Below, piece after piece: positions 33,335 through 41,810 of a DNA stretch of 44,339 nt (the stretch's first letter is position 1; each line of letters begins with the position of its first letter). The position numbers and the translations under genes were made by a program. The stretch is from the NCBI GenBank assembly GCA_947303465.1, contig CAMYYI010000016.1:1-44339 (forward strand). Reading direction: 5' to 3'. The DNA is from an uncultured Bacteroidales bacterium. Its GTDB lineage: Bacteria > Bacteroidota > Bacteroidia > Bacteroidales > UBA932. The notes beneath the pieces are model-generated. The model did no database searches. It was not told where the DNA came from and worked only from the letters and a program-made list of their open reading frames with translations.

Positions 33335-34357
33335 TTACCTGAATGTTTCGTTATAATCGTGGCCTGAACTCCAGGATTCCACCGTAATGTTGAATGTGCA
33401 GTCCTGAACAGAAGACACTTCTCCCGTAGGCTGGTCGGGGTCTCCCGAACCCGGACGCGTAAGTGTAAGCGTATTAATGTGATACACCTTATTGCGCTCC
33501 AGGCTGCCACGGCTGCCGCTTACTACACCGGGAAGGGTGACAGGATAATAGCAGGTCTGGCCGTTGTACTCGCACTGCACAATCAGGCGGGTTCGCCTGG
33601 GAGTGAAGTTCTGGCCGCCGGTGATTTCGCTGGTAGAGCCGTTGGGATATGCGTAGAACGTGTGCGTCACGTTGTAGGTCCCGCCCTCGTTAAGGGTATA
33701 GTTGAGGCCGGAGTCCACAATCAGCGAGGAGGCGTTGTCCGGCAGCTCTCCTATAACGCCATTCTGCACACAGAACGAACCGGGCACACCGGCTTCTGCC
33801 AGCAGATTGGTCGTACTCGCCACATTACTCAAATATACTTTCTTGATAATCAGCGGTATTTCGGCATATGCGGGTTCCTCGAAGTCACGTACCACCTTGT
33901 CTAGGACTATCTTGCACACCAGGCGTTGCAGGGAGAACTCCACATCTTGCGAACCTGTAACCGAGATTGTTTTTCTGTCGCTCATTATCAACTTGTCCAG
34001 AGTGTTGTCATTCAGCTCGAACACCTCGGATTCCAGATCTTCCAGCGTATCCGGAGTCAAAGAGTAGGGTGCGTTACCTACCGCCCATAAGGTCTTGGTC
34101 CCGGGGACGACCTCCAATTCTATATCATCATCCGGTTCCACCTCGCCGGAATAAGCCTCGATATTTCCGTCACGGTCGAACACGAAGATCTGGACATCAT
34201 CGAGCCAAAGGTCAGCTCCGGATGTTACGAACGCTTTGGTTCCTGCAGGCAATACGCTCATTTTGAGTTTTACCGGGCCCAGGTCGGAACCATCGTAATC
34301 TTTTGCACAAGAGAAAACGGCCAAACAAGCCGCAATAAGTATAATTATTCTTTTCAT
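33335..34357 (-). CDS. Major fimbrillin-type subunit (FimA/Mfa1-like)
   Basis: A 340-residue lipoprotein precursor with lipobox VFSC at Cys17. Family features are KLKMSVLPAGTKA near 30, LDDVQIFVFDRDGNIEAY, TLWAVGNAPYSLTP near 90, DVEFSLQRLVCKIVLDKV near 140, HTFYAYPNGS near 230, and a C-terminal KVYHINTLTLTRPG followed by a strand ending FNITVESWS. This is the layout of type V pilus subunits, which are exported as lipoproteins, cleaved by a gingipain-like protease and polymerised by strand exchange. It has the only clear Shine-Dalgarno site in the window (AGGAGG) and follows ssb by 12 nt. Confidence 0.85.
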   Translation of the reverse strand: MKRIIILIAACLAVFSCAKDYDGSDLGPVKLKMSVLPAGTKAFVTSGADLWLDDVQIFVFDRDGNIEAYSGEVEPDDDIELEVVPGTKTLWAVGNAPYSLTPDTLEDLESEVFELNDNTLDKLIMSDRKTISVTGSQDVEFSLQRLVCKIVLDKVVRDFEEPAYAEIPLIIKKVYLSNVASTTNLLAEAGVPGSFCVQNGVIGELPDNASSLIVDSGLNYTLNEGGTYNVTHTFYAYPNGSTSEITGGQNFTPRRTRLIVQCEYNGQTCYYPVTLPGVVSGSRGSLERNKVYHINTLTLTRPGSGDPDQPTGEVSSVQDCTFNITVESWSSGHDYNETFR

Positions 34358-34365
34358 GGTTATAT

Positions 34366-34371
34366 CCTCCT
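34366..34371 (-). promoter_or_regulatory. Strong Shine-Dalgarno site before the major fimbrillin gene
   Basis: AGGAGG on the minus strand, 8 nt before the ATG at 34357. It overlaps the TAG stop of ssb by 2 nt. Such sites are rare in Bacteroidetes, so it suggests strong, separate translation of the pilin from the shared transcript. Confidence 0.75.
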
Positions 34372-34729
34372 ACATTTCATATTGAACATCAGTATCGTCC
34401 GGAAGTATGGACAGTTTGTTGCAGATAATGTCTACATAGGTGCGGTCGCTGCCGTCCTCCGATGTAACTCGCTGGATCTGGAGCCTTCCGAAAAGATGCA
34501 CCGCACATCCCTTTTCCAGGCAGTCCAGATTATGGACGTTCTTCCCTTCGAAGGCTGTTACGTTGTGCCACTGGGTCTCGATAACCGGAGCCCCTTCCTT
34601 GTTTTTGTAGGCGCGGTTCGTCACTACGGTGAACCGGGCCATGCGCCTGTCATTGATGCGTTGCAGACGGATGTTTCCGACAATGCCAAGCAATTCAATC
34701 CTGTTGATTTGTTCCATACAGTTTTTCAT
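34370..34729 (-). CDS. ssb: Single-stranded DNA-binding protein (short paralogue)
   Basis: A 119-residue OB-fold protein. The SSB core is clear: RIELLGIVGNIR near 11-22, RMARFTVVTNRAY near 29-41, ETQWHNVTAFEG near 51-62, and a GCAVHLFGRLQIQ strand. It lacks the glycine-rich linker and the acidic DDxIPF tail that recruits repair proteins, ending DDTDVQYEM instead. So it is a tail-less paralogue rather than the main replication SSB. An in-frame ATG at 34717 is an alternative start. It heads the fimbrial operon, 12 nt ahead of the pilin gene. Confidence 0.85.
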   Translation of the reverse strand: MKNCMEQINRIELLGIVGNIRLQRINDRRMARFTVVTNRAYKNKEGAPVIETQWHNVTAFEGKNVHNLDCLEKGCAVHLFGRLQIQRVTSEDGSDRTYVDIICNKLSILPDDTDVQYEM

Positions 34730-34993
34730 TTTTTAAGTTTATACACGGGCATCCCGGCGCGGCGCGCCTTCGTCCCGGTTGCAAAGTAAAGGACTGTCTT
34801 GCGGAGCGCCAAATAATACTGAGCGGAGAGCAGAATTATTTACGATTCTTTGCATTTCGGCCTGTATTGCAAAAGAATGCGCGTATAATTCTTCCTGTGT
34901 AAAGCAGTATTTCTGTAGAAAAAACGTAAAAACTTGATTGTCAGTTTTTTCACTTTATTGGACAAGACATTTCCATTCCCGATATTTGGCGCC
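34730..34993. other. Divergent intergenic region of ssb and the Zn-binding gene
   Basis: 264 bp with no ORF or RNA that I can support. On the minus strand a TTTG (34810-34813), a 20-nt spacer and TTACTTTG (34782-34789, one mismatch) form a likely ssb promoter. The leader that follows is very GC-rich and contains GGCGCGCCGCGCC and a CGGG-ATG-CCCG hairpin. The middle part (34830-34950) is AT-rich and otherwise featureless. Confidence 0.6.
34958..34988 (+). promoter_or_regulatory. Likely promoter of the Zn-binding protein gene
   Basis: TTG (34958-34960), a 20-nt spacer and GATATTTG (34981-34988, one mismatch from TAnnTTTG). The box ends only 5 nt before the ATG at 34994. Confidence 0.5.
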
Positions 34994-35362
34994 ATGTACA
35001 AATTATTGAATGACGAAGAAGACAGGCACTGCCTGGAATGCGGGGAGCCATTGTACGGCCGTCCCGACAAAAAGTTTTGCAGCAGCTCGTGCAAGAGCAA
35101 ATACCACGGAGAACTGCGCAGGTGGCACAACAGGCTTTATTCCACCACTTTAGATAATCTTAACCGGAATTATGGGATATTGGAGCACTTGTACAGGCTG
35201 AATAACACGGGTTGCCCGACAAGTGAGCTCCTGGCTATGGGCTTCCGCCCCGATTTTGTGACCCACAGGGTGGAGAAAAAAGGAAAGCACCTGGAATACA
35301 GGTGCTTCGACTTCGTTTACAATATGAGCGACAGCAAGTTATTCAACCTGCGCCGGCTTTGA
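34994..35362 (+). CDS. Small zinc-binding protein (CxxC...CxxxC)
   Basis: A 122-residue protein with four cysteines spaced C13-x2-C16-x12-C29-x3-C33 (CLECGEPL, KKFCSSSCKSKYH), the pattern of a treble-clef or ribbon zinc site found in short Bacteroidetes proteins. The rest is helical and basic (RRWHNRLYSTT) and ends LFNLRRL. It may bind nucleic acid, but no named function is known to me. I chose ATG 34994 (MYKLLNDEEDRHC) because upstream residues look non-coding and a promoter lies just before it. Its last 24 nt overlap the end of the convergent bactofilin gene. Confidence 0.78.
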   Translation: MYKLLNDEEDRHCLECGEPLYGRPDKKFCSSSCKSKYHGELRRWHNRLYSTTLDNLNRNYGILEHLYRLNNTGCPTSELLAMGFRPDFVTHRVEKKGKHLEYRCFDFVYNMSDSKLFNLRRL

Positions 35363-35740
35363 CTCAAGCTTTCCCAGGCAGGCGTCGAAATCCTCTTCGG
35401 AAATCATCTTGCAACTGCCGTTAAGGGACGCACCCATCTCTACCTGGAGTTTTCTTACATGCAGGTCTCCGGTAACGGAAGAAGTTGCCTTAAGGGAAAG
35501 CAGATCCTTTACGTACACATCGCCTTCAATCTTGCCCCAGAGGTCAAGATTGGTGCAAATGAGCGTACCGTCTATGAATGCATGCTCGCCCACTACTATG
35601 CGGCCCTCGGAAAACATTTTTCCCTTCACCTGCCCGTCTACGCGGACATCGTTGGAAGACTTGATTTCACCCACTATGGAAGTGCCTTCTGAAATACGGC
35701 TTACGGAATTGACTTCCACTATTTCTGCAATCTTTGTCAT
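35339..35740 (-). CDS. Bactofilin (polymer-forming cytoskeletal protein)
   Basis: A 133-residue protein of the DUF583/bactofilin family. The central beta-helix repeats are visible: GTSIVGEIKSSNDVRVDGQVKG, GRIVVGEHAFIDGTLICTNLDLWGKIEGDVYVK, and TSSVTGDLHVRKLQVEMGASLNG, each with the hydrophobic-x-G spacing of the fold. Bactofilins self-assemble without nucleotides and position cell-wall enzymes. It starts 12 nt after secA on the same strand and probably shares its transcript. Confidence 0.92.
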   Translation of the reverse strand: MTKIAEIVEVNSVSRISEGTSIVGEIKSSNDVRVDGQVKGKMFSEGRIVVGEHAFIDGTLICTNLDLWGKIEGDVYVKDLLSLKATSSVTGDLHVRKLQVEMGASLNGSCKMISEEDFDACLGKLESKPAQVE

Positions 35741-35752
35741 AAGCTTACAATG

Positions 35753-38700
35753 TTAAACCAGGCCCTGGCCATGGCAGTTCTTATATTTCTTTCCGCTGCC
35801 GCAAGGGCAGGGATCGTTGCGTCCTACCCGCTTCTCCACCTTTACGGGAGCGTTTGACTTGGGCTCTCCGTTGGTGCTGAGGTCTGTATGCCTGGTCTGC
35901 ATCTGGGACATGTCAGGCTTGCGCTGCATCGCCCTCTGGGGAGGCTGGTTGCGATCCTGAAGAGGAACGAATGCCCTGAAGAGGAAAGACAGCACGTCCT
36001 GGTTGAGGGCCTCCAGCATCTCGGAGAACAGGTTGTAACTTTCGAGCTTGTAAACCACTATAGGGTCTTTCTGCTCGTAAGCCGCATTCTGGACGCTCTG
36101 CTTGAGGTCGTCCATATCGCGGAGATGCTCCTTCCAATGCTCGTCTATCTGGTAGAGTATAATATTCTTGCTCAGGGTTTTGGATATCTCCCGACCTTCA
36201 TTCTCGTACGCCTTTTCCAGATTTACAGAAAGGTTGATTACCTTGCGGCCGTCGGACACCGGAATCGCAATGTTCTGGTACATCGAGCCCTGCTTCTCAT
36301 AGACCTCCTTGATGATGGGATAGAGTTTCTCGTCCAGCCCGTCCATACGGCGGCGGTATGTCTCCTGCATCACCGAGCAGATACGTTCCACCAGTTCATG
36401 CTTCTTCATCCTGTCATATTCAGCGGGATCTATATCCACGTCGATGGAGAATTTGGCCATCAGGGACTCGCGGAAATCTTCAGCGCTCATGCCCTCGCAG
36501 CGGTCCACGAAAACGGATGCGGAATCGACCATCATGTTCTGGAGGTCAATCTCCACCTTCTCGCCGCTGATCGCATTGTGCCTGCGGGAGTAAATCGCCT
36601 CACGCTGATAGTTCATCACGTCGTCATATTCCAGCAGGCGCTTACGTATGCCGAAGTTGTTTTCCTCCACTTTCTTCTGGGCGTTCTCTATGGCGCCGGA
36701 GAGCATCTTGGCCTCAAGAGCCTCGTTGTCCGCCATACCCATACGGTCCACCATACCTGCTATCCGCTCCGAGCCGAAGAGACGCATCAGCTTATCTTCC
36801 AGGGAGATATAGAAGGTCGAAGAACCCGGGTCGCCCTGACGTCCGGCACGTCCGCGCAACTGGCGGTCAACACGGCGGGAGTCGTGACGCTCGGTGCCTA
36901 TGATAGCCAGACCGCCGGCGGCCTTGACCTCGTCGGAAAGCTTGATATCGGTACCACGGCCTGCCATGTTGGTGGCGATGGTCACGGTGGAGCTCTGTCC
37001 GGCCTGACCAACGATCTCTGCTTCACGTGCATGCTCCTTAGCGTTCAGCACGTTGTGGCGTATGCCGCGCAGGCGCAACATCCTGGAAAGCAGCTCGGAG
37101 GTTTCCACGTCCGTCGTACCCACCAGCACCGGCCTGCCCGCCTTGGAGAGTTCTGCAACCCTGTCTATCACGGCGGCGTATTTGGCTTTCTTGGTCTTGT
37201 ATATCAGGTCGTTCTGGTCGTCACGTATGACGGGACGGTGGGTAGGGATGACCATCACGTCCAGCTTGTATATGCTCCAGAACTCTCCCGCTTCAGTCTC
37301 GGCCGTACCGGTCATACCGGCCAGCTTGTGATACATTCGGAAATAGTTCTGAAGGGTGATGGTCGCGAATGTCTGCGTAGCCGCCTCCACCTTTACGTTT
37401 TCCTTGGCTTCGACAGCCTGGTGCAGACCGTCGCTCCAACGGCGTCCCTCCATTATTCGGCCTGTAGATTCATCCACTATCTTGACCTTGCCGTCATCGG
37501 AGATGATGTAGTCCACATCCTTCTCGAACATGGCGTAAGCCTTGAGCAGCTGCTCCACCACGTGGACACGCTCGCTCTTTATGGAGAACTCCTCCATCAG
37601 GGCATCCTTCTTTGCCTGCTTCTCGGCAAGCGTCCCCTCTCCCTGCATGATTTCGGCGGTTCGGGCACCAACGTCGGGCAGCACGAAGAAGTCTTCCGCG
37701 CCTACGGACCCGGCCAGCATGGCATCTCCCTTATCTGTCTTGACAACAGAGTGAAGTTGCTCATTGATAACAAAATACAGAGGGTCGGTAATAACCGGCA
37801 TCTCCTTTTCGTTATCCTGGATATAGTAGTTCTCGGTCTTCTGGAGGATGACCTTGATACCCGGCTCGGAGAGGTACTTGATAAGCGGCTGATACTTGGG
37901 AAGTCCCTTGTGGGCCCTCAGCAGCAGTTTGCCGCCCTCCGCCTCGTCGCCTGCGGATATGAGCTTCTTGGCCTCGTTCAGGCACTGGTTGACCAGCTGG
38001 CGCTGAGCGGTGTAAAGCTTCTCCACATAAGGCTTGTACTCGGTATACTGGGCATCGTCGTCGGTGCTTTTCTGCACGGGACCGGAAATGATCAACGGGG
38101 TACGGGCATCGTCTATGAGCACGGAGTCGACCTCGTCCACGATGGCGAAGTGATGCTTGCGCTGCACCAGGTCCTCCACGGCAACGGCCATATTGTCACG
38201 CAGATAGTCGAAACCGAACTCGTTGTTGGTACCGAAGGTGATATCGCACTCATAGGCACGGCGGCGGGCGTCGGAATTGGGCTGATGCTTATCGATACAA
38301 TCTACGCTCAGGCCATGGAACATGTACAAGGGGCCCATCCACTCGGAGTCACGCTTGGACAGGTAGTCGTTCACGGTAACCACATGCACGCCCTTGCCGG
38401 CAAGGGCATTGAGGAATACGGGGAAGGTAGCCACAAGGGTTTTGCCTTCACCTGTGGCCATTTCCGCAATCTTGCCCTGATGCAATGCTATACCTCCGAT
38501 AACCTGGCAGGCGGAACCGGCCTGCTCGCGGTCAGTCTTGCCGGGATCGCCGTAGTGCTCCATGTCCCATGTAATCTCGTTGCCGCCGGCCACCCAGTGG
38601 TTCTGATAGATTGCCTTGTCGCCCTCGATGTGCACGAAGTCATGGTTCACGCTGAGCTTGCGGTCAAAGTCTGTTGCAGTTACGGTAATGGTCTCGTTCT

Positions 38701-39070
38701 CCTTGAAGCGGCGGCCGGTGGATTTCATGATGGCGAAAGCCTCCGGGAGTATCTCGTCCAGGCATTTTTCGATTGCCTCATCCTCGTCCTTGACAAGCTT
38801 GTCCGACTCGGTGGCCAGTTTCTCCTTTTCCGTAATGGGAATATCCTTGGACAGCTCCTCGCGTATGGCTTCCATACGCTCTTCGAAAGGCTTCTCAACC
38901 TCACGCAGGCGCTCGCGGAGGGCCGCGCTATGTGCGCGGAGATCATCGTCCGACAGAGCATTTATAGATGGATAGACTTCAAAAAAGCGCGTGAGAATAG
39001 GCTTGACGGCCTTATAGTCGCGCTCCGCCTTGGAGCCGAATATTGACTTGATAATATCTGCTAATGCCAT
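35753..39070 (-). CDS. secA: Preprotein translocase ATPase SecA
   Basis: The 1105-residue motor that drives proteins through SecYEG. Walker A is ATGEGKT at 205-211 and Walker B lies in the IVDEVDSVLIDDART stretch. SAT-type motif TNMAGRGTDIKL and GRAGRQGDPGSS are present. The C-terminal zinc tail is CPCGSGKKYKNCH (Cys1088, Cys1090, Cys1099, His1100), which binds SecB or ribosomes. Length is typical of Bacteroidetes SecA, which has internal extensions. I chose ATG 39070 (MALADIIKSIFG) rather than an in-frame codon 30 nt earlier. A TAAATTTG box lies 28 nt upstream. Confidence 0.98.
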   Translation of the reverse strand: MALADIIKSIFGSKAERDYKAVKPILTRFFEVYPSINALSDDDLRAHSAALRERLREVEKPFEERMEAIREELSKDIPITEKEKLATESDKLVKDEDEAIEKCLDEILPEAFAIMKSTGRRFKENETITVTATDFDRKLSVNHDFVHIEGDKAIYQNHWVAGGNEITWDMEHYGDPGKTDREQAGSACQVIGGIALHQGKIAEMATGEGKTLVATFPVFLNALAGKGVHVVTVNDYLSKRDSEWMGPLYMFHGLSVDCIDKHQPNSDARRRAYECDITFGTNNEFGFDYLRDNMAVAVEDLVQRKHHFAIVDEVDSVLIDDARTPLIISGPVQKSTDDDAQYTEYKPYVEKLYTAQRQLVNQCLNEAKKLISAGDEAEGGKLLLRAHKGLPKYQPLIKYLSEPGIKVILQKTENYYIQDNEKEMPVITDPLYFVINEQLHSVVKTDKGDAMLAGSVGAEDFFVLPDVGARTAEIMQGEGTLAEKQAKKDALMEEFSIKSERVHVVEQLLKAYAMFEKDVDYIISDDGKVKIVDESTGRIMEGRRWSDGLHQAVEAKENVKVEAATQTFATITLQNYFRMYHKLAGMTGTAETEAGEFWSIYKLDVMVIPTHRPVIRDDQNDLIYKTKKAKYAAVIDRVAELSKAGRPVLVGTTDVETSELLSRMLRLRGIRHNVLNAKEHAREAEIVGQAGQSSTVTIATNMAGRGTDIKLSDEVKAAGGLAIIGTERHDSRRVDRQLRGRAGRQGDPGSSTFYISLEDKLMRLFGSERIAGMVDRMGMADNEALEAKMLSGAIENAQKKVEENNFGIRKRLLEYDDVMNYQREAIYSRRHNAISGEKVEIDLQNMMVDSASVFVDRCEGMSAEDFRESLMAKFSIDVDIDPAEYDRMKKHELVERICSVMQETYRRRMDGLDEKLYPIIKEVYEKQGSMYQNIAIPVSDGRKVINLSVNLEKAYENEGREISKTLSKNIILYQIDEHWKEHLRDMDDLKQSVQNAAYEQKDPIVVYKLESYNLFSEMLEALNQDVLSFLFRAFVPLQDRNQPPQRAMQRKPDMSQMQTRHTDLSTNGEPKSNAPVKVEKRVGRNDPCPCGSGKKYKNCHGQGLV

Positions 39071-39097
39071 AATAAGTTTTGCAATATGTAAAGCGGG

Positions 39098-39105
39098 CAA
39101 ATTTA
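39098..39105 (-). promoter_or_regulatory. -7 promoter element of secA
   Basis: TAAATTTG on the minus strand, 28 nt before the secA ATG. A plus-strand box lies 12 bp away at 39118-39125. Confidence 0.68.
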
Positions 39106-39117
39106 GTAAAAATATCG

Positions 39118-39125
39118 TACATTTG
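39118..39125 (+). promoter_or_regulatory. -7 promoter element of the glycosyltransferase pair
   Basis: TACATTTG on the plus strand, 7 nt before the ATG at 39133, giving an almost leaderless message. Confidence 0.6.
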
Positions 39126-39132
39126 TAAAAAT

Positions 39133-40038
39133 ATGCCCGCCGTAAGTATAATAATAGTGTGCATGAACCGTCCAGACAACCTCCGGCCGTGCCTTCAGAG
39201 CATCAAACAGCATACCACAGCCGATTACGAGACTATAGTGGTCGCTTACCGCTTTTCTCCTGACAATCTGTCAGCCGTGAAGACAGAGTTCCCCTGGGTC
39301 CGGTTCATTGTAAATGACGGAATCAGCGGCTTCTCGGAGAACAACAACCTGGCACTAAAAGAAGCCTGCGGCGAATTCTGCTTCATACTTAACGATGATA
39401 CGGAACTGATGGGGCCTGCGATAGACAAGCTGATCGATGACTTCGGGAAGCTCCCTGCAGACGCAGCTATCGTCGCCCCCAAACTGCTTAACGCTGACGG
39501 CAGCCTGCAACTCTGCGGGCGTCCGGACTACCCGGCCTTCAATTATGTGAGACAGCAGTGGCACTGCTACAAGGAGCCCATAGATAACGGAGAAGGCCTG
39601 TTCCGCACTTTCAATGTGAGCGGGGCCGCATTCCTAATCCGCACGAGCATCTTCCGCGAGCTTGGATGGTTCGATGAGCGCTATTTTTTCACCCCGGAAG
39701 ACATTGCCCTTTCCACACTTGCCCGCAAACGGGGATACACGGTCTGGTGTGACTCGGAGGCCGGTGTGACACACAAATGGCGGACCACCGCCTCCCGTAT
39801 CTCCCCCGCCATACGTCCCGCCGCAGTGCGTGGAAGCCTTGTTTTTTTCAGTGACGGCAGTTCCCTGCGCTACCTCCTTCTCGCCCTCGGAGTCTGGCCG
39901 GCAGAGATGGGAAAGCGCATCAAGGCATGGCTGCAGGGACGCAGCGCAGATCTTAAAACTTACCGCAACATAACCCGCAGCATCTTCACCCGCAAGACGC
40001 CCAAAGAAATCTTCATACGTTACTTCAATGAACTCTGA
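39133..40038 (+). CDS. Glycosyltransferase family 2
   Basis: A 301-residue GT-A fold glycosyltransferase. The N-terminus PAVSIIIVCMNRPDNLRPCL is the GT2 nucleotide-binding strand; SGFSENNNLALKEA near 65-78 and the metal-binding DDTE at 88-91 follow. YFFTPEDIALSTLARKRGY near 190 provides the catalytic ED pair, as in rhamnosyltransferases. The C-terminal 70 residues are basic and helical, probably membrane-associated. It transfers a sugar from a nucleotide donor to a surface glycan. I chose ATG 39133, 7 nt after a -7 box. It overlaps the next gene by 11 nt. Confidence 0.9.
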   Translation: MPAVSIIIVCMNRPDNLRPCLQSIKQHTTADYETIVVAYRFSPDNLSAVKTEFPWVRFIVNDGISGFSENNNLALKEACGEFCFILNDDTELMGPAIDKLIDDFGKLPADAAIVAPKLLNADGSLQLCGRPDYPAFNYVRQQWHCYKEPIDNGEGLFRTFNVSGAAFLIRTSIFRELGWFDERYFFTPEDIALSTLARKRGYTVWCDSEAGVTHKWRTTASRISPAIRPAAVRGSLVFFSDGSSLRYLLLALGVWPAEMGKRIKAWLQGRSADLKTYRNITRSIFTRKTPKEIFIRYFNEL

Positions 40039-40897
40039 GATTCTTGTTATCATAGTCACTTTCAACGCGATGCGCTGGCTCGAACGCTGCGTGGGTTCGG
40101 TGCGCAAATCGCTCGTTCCCGCCGACATCCTGGCCATAGACAACGGTTCTACGGACGGCAGCATAGAGTGGCTGCAGGGGCATGGGGTAGAAGTAATATG
40201 CAACAGTTCCAACATAGGGTTCGGTGCCGCCAACAATATTGGCTTGAAGCGTGCGCTCGAGGAAGGCTATGCCTACGCATACCTGCTCAACCAGGACGCC
40301 TGGGTGCAGCCCGACACCTTCGGAAAACTGATAAATGCCTTCGAATATGGCCCCTACGGTATCCTGAGCCCCGTCCAGTATGACGGCGGCGGGAAGAAGA
40401 TGGACAAGCAATTCGCCAAACGCTGCAAACGTTTCCTGCGCCGGCATAAGGGCGACAGCGTGGTGGAAGTGCCTTTTGTAATGGCGGCGCACTGGATGAT
40501 AAGCCGCGGCTGCCTGATGAAGGTTGGAGGCTTCTCGCCTGCGTTCAACCAGTATGGCGAAGACGACAACTACATAGACCGCGCCCACAGGTTCGGATGG
40601 AAGTGCGGTGTTGTTCCGGAAGCCGCCGCGCTGCACGACAGGGCTGACAGGCCGAACTCTCCTGAACGGCGTATGTTCCTGAAATGCAATGCGTCCGTGG
40701 TGCACGTCAGCAATCCTAAGGGCGGCGTGCTGCTTCGCCTGCTGGGCGAGCCTCTCAGGCTCATAGCCCTTGGCTGCCTGCACTTTGACAGCGCCCCTTT
40801 CCGCTTTATCGGACGCCTGGTCAAACGGTATCCTGAGTTACTGAAGTACCGCCGCCGCAGCCGGAAACCCGGCGCCTTTCTGATTCCAGGGAAATAG
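40028..40897 (+). CDS. Glycosyltransferase family 2 (rhamnosyltransferase-like)
   Basis: A 289-residue GT2 enzyme with ILVIIVTFNAMRWLERC at the start, DNGSTDG at 38-44, NIGFGAANNIGLKRAL near 62-77, NQD at 88-90 in the position of the DxD motif, and GEDDNYIDRAHRFGW near 180 for catalysis. This layout is common in dTDP-rhamnose:glycan transferases such as WbbL relatives. It is translationally linked to the preceding GT2 gene by an 11-nt overlap. The stop codon touches repeat copy D. The sugar and acceptor are not known. Confidence 0.9.
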   Translation: MNSEILVIIVTFNAMRWLERCVGSVRKSLVPADILAIDNGSTDGSIEWLQGHGVEVICNSSNIGFGAANNIGLKRALEEGYAYAYLLNQDAWVQPDTFGKLINAFEYGPYGILSPVQYDGGGKKMDKQFAKRCKRFLRRHKGDSVVEVPFVMAAHWMISRGCLMKVGGFSPAFNQYGEDDNYIDRAHRFGWKCGVVPEAAALHDRADRPNSPERRMFLKCNASVVHVSNPKGGVLLRLLGEPLRLIALGCLHFDSAPFRFIGRLVKRYPELLKYRRRSRKPGAFLIPGK

Positions 40898-41042
40898 ATC
40901 CTTCGTAGTGTTTCACCCTCCTCAGGATGACATTCGGGGTCTTAAGATAACTTTTATGACCTCAAGACAAGGGTAATGACCCCAAAAATACGGTTGGGGC
41001 TTCAGGATAACTGTTGCCATTCTGAGCGAAGCGAAGAATCTC
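40896..41042 (+). repeat. Dispersed palindromic repeat, copy D (expanded, degenerate)
   Basis: The 154-bp gap between two convergent genes is filled by a decayed left half (40896-40932, GATCCTTCG...CAGGATGACA), a middle of imperfect direct repeats (GGGGTCTTAAGATAAC and GGGGCTTCAGGATAAC) and a well-kept right half (41018-41041, CATTCTGAGCGAAGCG...AATCT). It begins at the GT2 stop codon. No terminator with a T-run is visible. Confidence 0.75.
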
Positions 41043-41051
41043 CACCGCCGG

Positions 41052-41810
41052 CTAACGATTCAGGAGACGGCGAAGGCAGAATTTGTCGAGGCGGCGGCGG
41101 GCGTCGAAGTATTTCTTGATGAGCCATGGGCGACGGGGCCGACGGTCGTGGTAAACGTAAGACAGCCAGTCACAGTCCCTCAGCAACAAGCCGTCCGGCA
41201 GCAGCGGCTGAATATCCACCCCACACTCGCGGGCGCAATAAACAAGGGACAACTGGTCCCGCCCGGACAATGTCTGCAGGCAGTCCCACCACATGGCATC
41301 CATGGCCGCAACGGCGGAATCTCCCCCGCGGCGCAGCAGAATCGAATTCTCGAACAATCCGGCATGGCGCGGAAAACCCTTGGCGCGGAGGAACCTGATA
41401 ACGCGGCGCGCCGCCGAATAACGCTCCTTGTCGGCAGCGACAACCGCATATGCCTCATCGTAAACGCAGTCCCGCAGGGGGTGCTTTGCCGCCGCCATCT
41501 GCACGCCAGCGCCAATCAGCTCATCTATACGCTCGTAGAACCCGGCACTGCGGATGGAGATGTTGCCGTCCATCCACAGGGTCCACTCATAACACGGGAG
41601 CAGTTCCTCCGGATGCAGCTTAGGGTAACGGGAAAGCATACGGTCATCTGCAATATCGGCAGGAATCTCGCGAAGCTGCCATATACCGCCGTCGAGACCG
41701 TCCATTTTCCGTACGAAGCAGATATAGTCGTATCGGGAATCCAGCACCTGAGGCTGCAGGAGCTCGTCTATATCACCCACGATGGAAGTGTATATAACCC
41801 TTTCTTTCAT
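41052..41810 (-). CDS. DUF616 (TOD1/MUCI70-like) glycosyltransferase
   Basis: A 252-residue protein of the DUF616 family, whose plant members are glycosyltransferase-like. Typical features are VIYTSIVGDIDELL at the start, YDYICFVRKMDG, SRYPKLHPEELLPCYEWTLWMDGNISI near 75-100 with the DxD-like WMDGN, AAAKHPLRDCVYDEA near 127, and GLFENSILLRR near 168. The C-terminus is very basic. In bacteria such genes lie in surface-polysaccharide clusters. It overlaps the upstream flippase/ATP-grasp gene by 4 nt (ATGA), so the two products are made together. Confidence 0.82.
   Translation of the reverse strand: MKERVIYTSIVGDIDELLQPQVLDSRYDYICFVRKMDGLDGGIWQLREIPADIADDRMLSRYPKLHPEELLPCYEWTLWMDGNISIRSAGFYERIDELIGAGVQMAAAKHPLRDCVYDEAYAVVAADKERYSAARRVIRFLRAKGFPRHAGLFENSILLRRGGDSAVAAMDAMWWDCLQTLSGRDQLSLVYCARECGVDIQPLLPDGLLLRDCDWLSYVYHDRRPRRPWLIKKYFDARRRLDKFCLRRLLNR

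Noticed and set aside
31292..34357. Invertible promoter for phase-variable fimbriae
   Set aside because: I find no pair of inverted repeats flanking a promoter ahead of the fimbrial genes, and no invertase gene.
35888..39046. A 1052-codon open frame on the plus strand opposite secA
   Set aside because: It is a codon-pattern shadow of secA. The translation has no recognisable domain, and secA is certain on the other strand.
40930..41040. Possible CRISPR-like tandem repeats
   Set aside because: Units are few, differ in length and sequence, and have no regular spacers. They are better explained as a decayed palindromic repeat.
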